Shown one piece after another: positions 12,601-17,033 of a stretch of 17,033 nt of DNA. This stretch comes from Nitrospira sp. GTDB lineage: Bacteria; UBA9089; CG2-30-40-21; SBAY01. The DNA lies in the NCBI GenBank assembly GCA_005239945.1, contig SBAY01000040.1:1-17033 (forward strand), read 5' to 3'. Made by a program: the position numbers and the translations under genes. The notes beneath the pieces were generated by a model that saw only the letters and a program-made list of their open reading frames with translations, was not told the origin of the DNA and ran no database searches. Within the stretch, counting starts at the first letter, position 1. The number at the start of each line of letters is the position of its first letter.

Positions 12601-15600
12601 ATCCGTCCGCACCAGAACACGGAAAAAAAAAGCCAAACCGTTGGTTGTTTTGGGTATGACTATGAAAATCCCTATGCCTTTGTCTGCCTTGAGTCGTTGT
12701 TAGCCTTATTAGAATTAGAGGGTAGCGAGGGATATCTTATTCGGGGTAAGGTTACCACTTCGGATAAACAGCCAATTGAGGGTGTGTTATTGACCCTTTC
12801 AGGACCTACCCTGGCGACGACGACGACTAATTCAATAGGTGAATATGAAGTTAAGAGACAAGCTAATGGAACTTATACCATTACCCCATCTAAACAAGGC
12901 TATAACTTTGAACCTATTCAGGTTAGCCTTTTGGATAAACATTATGATGATCTGAATTTTACAGGGATGGGTGGAAAAATCAACTCTGTTTCACCTACCT
13001 CTGGAACAACAGGAACGATCATTACCATTAGCGGTGAAGGGTTTGATGGGGAGGAGCCGATTCGGATAAGTTTCGGAGAGATAATCACGGTAGCCCTGCT
13101 TACCTCACATCCCCTTGGTAGTTTTTCTACTACCTTTACTGCAGGTTCGTTGCCATCAGGAACGATAACCATCATCACCTATGGTCTTAACTCTACCGTG
13201 ATGGGATATGGTTACTTCTTTTTGCGGGCATTAGACCATTTTAAAATTGGTCCGATTAGCTCACACACAGCCGGGGAAGAATTTCAGATTGTTGTTTATC
13301 CTTTAGATGCCCGGGAACAACCCTTTGAATACTCAGGAACAGCAAGTTTGACAGACAATTCTCTAAGTATTTCCCCAGAGCAAACTACCCCTTTTCCGTC
13401 AGGTCCCTGGATAGGAACAGTTACCATTACCAAAATAGGGATAACGACAATCAAGGTCGAAGCTAATGGTAAGAGAGGTACCAGCAATCCCTTTTCCATT
13501 ACCCCTGCCCCCTTGGACCACTTTGTTGTTGGCACGATTACCAATCAAACCGTAGGAACTGCCTTTACCATGACCATCACGGCAAAAGACCGCTGGGAAA
13601 ATACAGTCAATGACTTTACCGACATCGCCACTTTAACCCTCACCCCGCAACCCTCAACCATAACCCCTACGACCACAACCAATTTCACCGCCGGCCTCTG
13701 GCAAGGCATGGTAACCATCACCCGGGCAGGCACAACGGCTATTACCGTAAGTTGCCAGGATAAAGTTGGTACAAGTAATTCCTTCTTCGTTACCCCTGGT
13801 TCACTTGACCACTTCGTCATTGATACTATTAGCCAACAAACCGCTGGGGCAGGCTTTATCATGACCATCACGGCAAAAGACCGCTGGGAAAATACGGTTA
13901 CCGAATTTACCGATATCGCCACTTTAACCCTCACCCCGCAACCCTCAACCATAACCCCTACGACCACAACCAATTTCACTGCCGGCCTCTGGCAAGGCAT
14001 GGTAACCCTCACCCAATCAGGCACAACGGCTATTACCGTAAGTTGCCAGGATAAAGCCGGTACAAGTAATTCCTTCTTCGTTACCCCTGGCTCACTTGAC
14101 CACTTCGTCATTGATACTATTACCCAACAAACCGCTGGGGCAGGCTTTACCATCACTATCACGGCAAAAGACCACTGGGAAAATACGGTTACCGAATTTA
14201 CCGATATCGCCGCTTTAACCCTTACCCCTTATCCCTTACCCCTTGCTCCTACACTCACAACCAATTTCACCGCTGGCTTCTGGCAAGGCACTGTAACCAT
14301 CACCCAATCAGGCACGACGGCTATTACCGCAAGTTGCCAGGGCAGGGGGGGTACAAGTCCTACCTTCTTTGTCACCCCTGGCTCACTTGACCATTTCGTC
14401 ATTGATACTATTACCCAACAAACCGCTGGGGTTCCCTTTACCATCACTATCACGGCAAAAGACCGCTGGGAAAATACGGTTACCGAATTTACCGACATCG
14501 CCGCTTTAACCCTTACTCCTGTTCTCTCACCCCTCACTCCTACGCTCACCACCAATTTTATCGCTGGCCTCTGGCAAGGCACGTTAACCATCACCCAATC
14601 AGGCACGACGGCTATTACCGCAAGTTGCCAGGGCAGGGCGGGCACAAGTCCTACCTTCTTTGTCACCCCTGGCTCACTTGACCACTTTATCATTGATACT
14701 ATTACCCAGCAAACCGCTGGGGTTCCCTTTACCATCATTATCACGGCAAAAGACCGCTGGGAAAATACGGTTACCGAATTTACCGACATTGCCGCTTTAA
14801 CCCTTACCCCTGTTCCCTCACCCCTCACTCCTACGCTCACCACCAATTTTACCGCTGGCCTCTGGCAAGGTACGTTAACTATCACTCGGGCCGGCACGAC
14901 GGCTATTACCGCAAATTACCAGAATAAGGCAGGTACAAGCAATCCCTTTTTTGTTCAGTCGGATGCCCTTTATAAAATAGTCATTAATCCATCTGAGATT
15001 GAATTAGGGCTGGAGGCTGAGTATAAATTTGAGGCATTTGGATTCGATAAATATGGAAATAAGTTAGATGAATTGGCCTATACATGGGAGACGCTTATTG
15101 GTAGTCTTAATCCTTCTGTAGGCACATGGACATTATTTAAAGCGGCGACTATTACAACCATAGGGACATTAACCGCTACTTATGACACAATTATTGGCTA
15201 TGCCACTATTAGCCTGAAATCAGGCACCTTAAGTTATATTATTATTATGCCTCAAAGTGCTACGGTAACCATTGGAGGAAATAAAACTTTTATGGCAAAA
15301 GGGTATGATGACTATGGAAATGAGAAGTTTATTGAAGGAGGAATATGGACAATAGAATCGTGGATGGGTAGTATTGCCCCATGGACAGGCACGCAGACTA
15401 TTTTTTATGCTGGGGTAAAATCCGGTTATGGCACGATAAATTACCAATTAAATCAAATAGAGGCAGTGGCAACTATTACCATTTTACCAGGGACACATAC
15501 CCAATTTAAAATTGGCACGATTTCTTCCCCACAGACTGCCGGCATACCGTTTAATATCACCATTACGGCCATTGATTCCTATAATAATCCTATTGAGAAT

Positions 15601-16821
15601 TTTAGTGGAAGGGCTAAATTAAGTTATTCGGCGGGCAAAATATATCCGGAGAATCTCACCGCTTTTGTCCTGGGTATCTGGTCAGGCACAATAACCATAG
15701 AAAATGCCTCCGACAATGCGAGCATTACCGTGCAGGCTATTGATACCCCTGCTATAGAAGGAAAAAGCAATTCTTTTAATGTTCAACCAAACGCATTTCA
15801 TCATTTTAACCTGGGTAAGATTGACTCAAGTTACCTTGTTAATTCGGTAATACCTCTGGAGATAACGGCTGAGGATATGTATGGAAATACACTCACTAAT
15901 TATAATGGTACCTTTAGTCTGAGTGATGACACACAAACTATTGAGCCTTCCTCCGGCACCTTTACCTCGGGTAAATTTATTGGTTCGATAACTATTGGCA
16001 GGTCAAAACCCAATATTAAAATTACCGTTACCTCTCTAGGGAAAATAGCCATGAGTAATTTATTTACCATCTTGATTGATGATAATACAGGAGGCATAGT
16101 CAGTGGAGGTGCTGGGGATGAAAAAACAACCGTTGAAATCGCTCGGCAGACACTTCCAGCGGATTTTTACATAGATATTGATCCAAATCCACAACAACAA
16201 AGATTTGAGATTAACTTAGCTAATTTTGCCTTATCGCATGACCCAACATCAAAGAGAATAACTAACTCATTACATCTATTCCAGGCTTATGATAAGGACA
16301 ATAAACCTATACAGATAGGGACTAATTCCTTTATTTCTATTTCACTCCCCTTCCTGGATGAAAACCAGGATGAGTTTGTAGATGAGTCTGATGTCCGGAT
16401 GAAGGAGGAGACACTCAAAATATATGAATTGAAAAACAGCCATTGGGTAGAGGTGAAAAATAGTAGGGTTCATCCTTACGAAAATATAGTTTCGGCCAGG
16501 GTCACAAACTTTGGGGTCTATATGTTGATTGGGCAAATTATCCCTGCTAATTTTGATACCTTAGTAGTCTATCCTAATCCCTTTAAACCTATTCGAGGGG
16601 ACACGGAAATTACCTTTGACGGCTTACCTCCAAATACGACGATTAGAATATATGATATTTCAGCGAGTTTAATCAAAGAAATCGAGAATATTTCTACAGG
16701 TGAGTTTAAGTGGGATGTCCAGGATAATTATGGCCGTGATATCCCCAGTGGAATATACATTTATATTGTTAGTTCTGATGAAGGGATGAAAAAGGTAGGT
16801 AAGATAGCTATAATAAGATAA
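9694..16821 (+). CDS. Giant secreted multidomain protein: nuclease, lamin-tail, GH8-like, Ig repeats, sorting tail
   Basis: This 2375-residue protein has a clear signal peptide (MRKLVVVLGILLLFSTPASA, cleavage after residue 20). Next is a staphylococcal-nuclease domain (about 34-160). Arg59, Glu67 and Arg104 match the catalytic trio, Asp43, Asp45 and Asp64 match the calcium-side acids, and it ends QRLNIWSE. A lamin-tail domain follows (163-335), then an alpha-helical region (340-1011). Its second half resembles family 8 glycoside hydrolases: Glu707 in TSEATGQTLLYA, Asp768/769 before LRAIRALLLA, and VVLSYIDLW further on. After that come a carboxypeptidase-regulatory-like domain (1014-1092), IPT/TIG (1094-1178), ten Ig-like repeats (1180-2130), an EF-hand-like loop DENQDEFVDESD (2222-2233), and a YPNPFKP … GKIAIIR sorting-type domain (2284-2375). 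A frame from GTG 9598 is open, but the signal peptide and promoter favour 9694. The GH8 call is tentative. It is likely exported and held at the cell surface. Confidence 0.92.
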   Translation: MRKLVVVLGILLLFSTPASASLSDYLNLEVGNQTVGTVTSVIDGDTIWVELPGTQTKVRLLSIDTPELPSDPYAQKAASFTSNALWNRQITLVYNSTPQWSYDRLLAVVVKDGEIFNIKLLEQGLAVRMFMNNALIKFPAWEDVEITARQQRLNIWSEINSKGIFINEINPNPAPEFDDEAEFVELFNNTANPVDIGSWKFICIYKETVIPQGTTMPANGYLIIARTNTTRFKQIYPNTPQEAIIIDGGTNLVLQNSYAPPEDLVLHLKAQDNSYQDSLTYNLEWDNGAADGTGKTLERKSLLVTNVGDSEVNGADDGNWDASKGLKGSPGKVNSVISNPLDVASWIISCQRPTGAICTNQSQTEIIPYKANIAALGLLEKGGYEGAVRAWIEWSFAHLETYGIIYDYKVENDQEIPLMDTTEAENRNDGTFLTLLNRYYQKTLDVDFLKGYQSQLTNIYWYLYCLQDNVDGLTWSTLELIEKLLINNTQSYQGLKDLESLYFDLDFFDSLEKRNLFVPTRDFIQVGIETKLWNELEEWYYWQIDNIGNKTDCNWNILSPDAVSQLYTISNRINLPESLRSATLYDTFDSQQPFWTDATSYCEMGYVASLMADTTNAQNYQNSIRDNVIDQGYPFPWDCQEAGFYLLMEDRLEELETIQSLITNPKELGLNFLTSKMQRAFGGIQAQFDNPSAPSQAEGVNHEVTSEATGQTLLYAAGIEDRLLFDNQLNMLKDNLLNDTYNLLVWKLTPNGDWWQNEWGNYSNATIDDLRAIRALLLATDVWGGDYLNNAKLLAQGLKDHNVRDNELRDYFSWGTFGEETSQEVVLSYIDLWTMNRLAQIDIDWEDILQTNKQIILGATTSVGLFYPRYSQGIYKGDTISMIHAGWIAENLARYWQETGNADCRVAAEKFLAFAKNEYATYGMIFGEYDVITGASTVGYEDTAIYSIMARLAFILGDFAFAKNLRNNQIRPHQNTEKKSQTVGCFGYDYENPYAFVCLESLLALLELEGSEGYLIRGKVTTSDKQPIEGVLLTLSGPTLATTTTNSIGEYEVKRQANGTYTITPSKQGYNFEPIQVSLLDKHYDDLNFTGMGGKINSVSPTSGTTGTIITISGEGFDGEEPIRISFGEIITVALLTSHPLGSFSTTFTAGSLPSGTITIITYGLNSTVMGYGYFFLRALDHFKIGPISSHTAGEEFQIVVYPLDAREQPFEYSGTASLTDNSLSISPEQTTPFPSGPWIGTVTITKIGITTIKVEANGKRGTSNPFSITPAPLDHFVVGTITNQTVGTAFTMTITAKDRWENTVNDFTDIATLTLTPQPSTITPTTTTNFTAGLWQGMVTITRAGTTAITVSCQDKVGTSNSFFVTPGSLDHFVIDTISQQTAGAGFIMTITAKDRWENTVTEFTDIATLTLTPQPSTITPTTTTNFTAGLWQGMVTLTQSGTTAITVSCQDKAGTSNSFFVTPGSLDHFVIDTITQQTAGAGFTITITAKDHWENTVTEFTDIAALTLTPYPLPLAPTLTTNFTAGFWQGTVTITQSGTTAITASCQGRGGTSPTFFVTPGSLDHFVIDTITQQTAGVPFTITITAKDRWENTVTEFTDIAALTLTPVLSPLTPTLTTNFIAGLWQGTLTITQSGTTAITASCQGRAGTSPTFFVTPGSLDHFIIDTITQQTAGVPFTIIITAKDRWENTVTEFTDIAALTLTPVPSPLTPTLTTNFTAGLWQGTLTITRAGTTAITANYQNKAGTSNPFFVQSDALYKIVINPSEIELGLEAEYKFEAFGFDKYGNKLDELAYTWETLIGSLNPSVGTWTLFKAATITTIGTLTATYDTIIGYATISLKSGTLSYIIIMPQSATVTIGGNKTFMAKGYDDYGNEKFIEGGIWTIESWMGSIAPWTGTQTIFYAGVKSGYGTINYQLNQIEAVATITILPGTHTQFKIGTISSPQTAGIPFNITITAIDSYNNPIENFSGRAKLSYSAGKIYPENLTAFVLGIWSGTITIENASDNASITVQAIDTPAIEGKSNSFNVQPNAFHHFNLGKIDSSYLVNSVIPLEITAEDMYGNTLTNYNGTFSLSDDTQTIEPSSGTFTSGKFIGSITIGRSKPNIKITVTSLGKIAMSNLFTILIDDNTGGIVSGGAGDEKTTVEIARQTLPADFYIDIDPNPQQQRFEINLANFALSHDPTSKRITNSLHLFQAYDKDNKPIQIGTNSFISISLPFLDENQDEFVDESDVRMKEETLKIYELKNSHWVEVKNSRVHPYENIVSARVTNFGVYMLIGQIIPANFDTLVVYPNPFKPIRGDTEITFDGLPPNTTIRIYDISASLIKEIENISTGEFKWDVQDNYGRDIPSGIYIYIVSSDEGMKKVGKIAIIR
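13513..14967 (+). repeat. Five tandem 291-bp units encoding Ig-like domains
   Basis: Units start at 13513, 13804, 14095, 14386 and 14677 and are each exactly 291 bases (97 residues), running from LDHF(V/I) to FFVTPGS. The core TAKD(R/H)WENTV is encoded by nearly identical DNA in all five. The 'TLTP' loop is the variable part: QPSTITPTTT in units 1-2, and YPLPLAPTL, VLSPLTPTL or VPSPLTPTL in units 3-5. A sixth, divergent unit precedes them (13231-13512, 282 bases), and four much older relatives follow (from 14968). Confidence 0.93.
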
Positions 16822-16959
16822 ACAGGATGAGGATGTTCCCAGGGGTGCGGGTAAAATTTGTAGGTAAAGTCAAGGTAACTATTCAAGGAGAAAAAGTGTA
16901 GGTAAGGGAAAAGGGAAAGGATTTTATCCAGAAATTCCCTAACTTTTAGTAGTGGTTTA

Positions 16960-17032
16960 AAGAGAGGTGTTTTTTAAGGGGAGAGAAACCCTTTTTGAAA
17001 AAAGTGTTTCTCTCCCCTTAAACCCCTCTCTT
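16960..17032. repeat. Long inverted repeat at the right edge
   Basis: A perfect 17-base arm TTTAAGGGGAGAGAAAC (16973-16989) pairs with 17006-17022 around a 16-base centre. The fold extends through AAGAGAGG (16960-16967) with CCTCTCTT (17025-17032), with a few unpaired bases between the two segments. It lies 139 bases beyond the giant gene. No T-tract is visible before the window ends, so it may be a terminator, a dispersed miniature element or both. Between 16822 and 16959 I see no gene or other feature. Confidence 0.75.
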
Positions 17033-17033
17033 C

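Noticed and set aside
13545..14897. Two long minus-strand open frames (205 and 222 codons) across the Ig repeats
   Set aside because: They are antisense shadows of the repeated DNA: the same frame stays open in each 291-bp unit. They have no ribosome binding site, and their products are repeats of Val/Met-rich sequence with no family features.
16822..16959. A gene after AAGGAG near 16885
   Set aside because: The GTG that follows the purine run is immediately followed by a stop codon, and no other start gives a usable frame before the foldback.

Overview
This is a chromosomal segment of an AT-rich, Gram-negative-type bacterium, most likely an uncultivated candidate lineage. Three things point that way: a large secreted protein ending in a 'YPNPFKP … GKIAIIR' beta-sandwich tail of the kind used by FCB and several candidate phyla (Omnitrophota, Desantisbacteria and similar lineages), many toxin-antitoxin-like genes, and foldback repeats between genes. 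The phylum is an inference from style and cannot be proven from this window.

Layout. Positions 1-9468 form one long leftward (minus-strand) gene train. It begins with an extended -10 promoter at 9440-9468, then a long-chain polyprenyl diphosphate synthase (8456-9394), a Uma2-family nuclease-like protein (7802-8383), and a respiratory complex I (nuo) cluster in transcription order A, [two tandem copies of a small membrane/coiled-coil protein], B, C, [hicB, hicA, a 37-aa ORF, TIR-TM, VapB-like, PIN], D, [CBS-domain protein], I, H, [antitoxin-like protein]. NuoE, F and G are absent from the place they often occupy between D and H, and I comes before H. The J-N genes, if present nearby, lie beyond the left edge.

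Positions 9655-16821 hold one very large rightward gene: a 2375-residue secreted protein read from a textbook promoter with an almost leaderless start. Its order is signal peptide, staphylococcal-nuclease domain with catalytic residues intact, lamin-tail domain, a long alpha-helical region whose second half looks like glycoside hydrolase family 8, a carboxypeptidase-regulatory-like domain, an IPT/TIG domain, ten Ig-like repeats (five of exactly 291 bp each), an EF-hand-like calcium loop, and a C-terminal sorting-type domain. The right edge (16960-17032) is a long foldback repeat.

How it fits together. The prenyl synthase makes the side chain of the quinone that complex I reduces, so the leftward train couples quinone supply to quinone reduction. 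Accessory genes have inserted at nearly every junction of the nuo cluster, often with overlapping TAATG or ATGA junctions that imply translational coupling. The most notable insertion is a 1.2-kb block (TIR-TM, antitoxin-like, PIN) bounded by 21-bp imperfect inverted repeats (3779-3799 and 4980-5000). It places a potential NAD-consuming TIR effector inside the genes of a respiratory complex that is usually NADH-linked.
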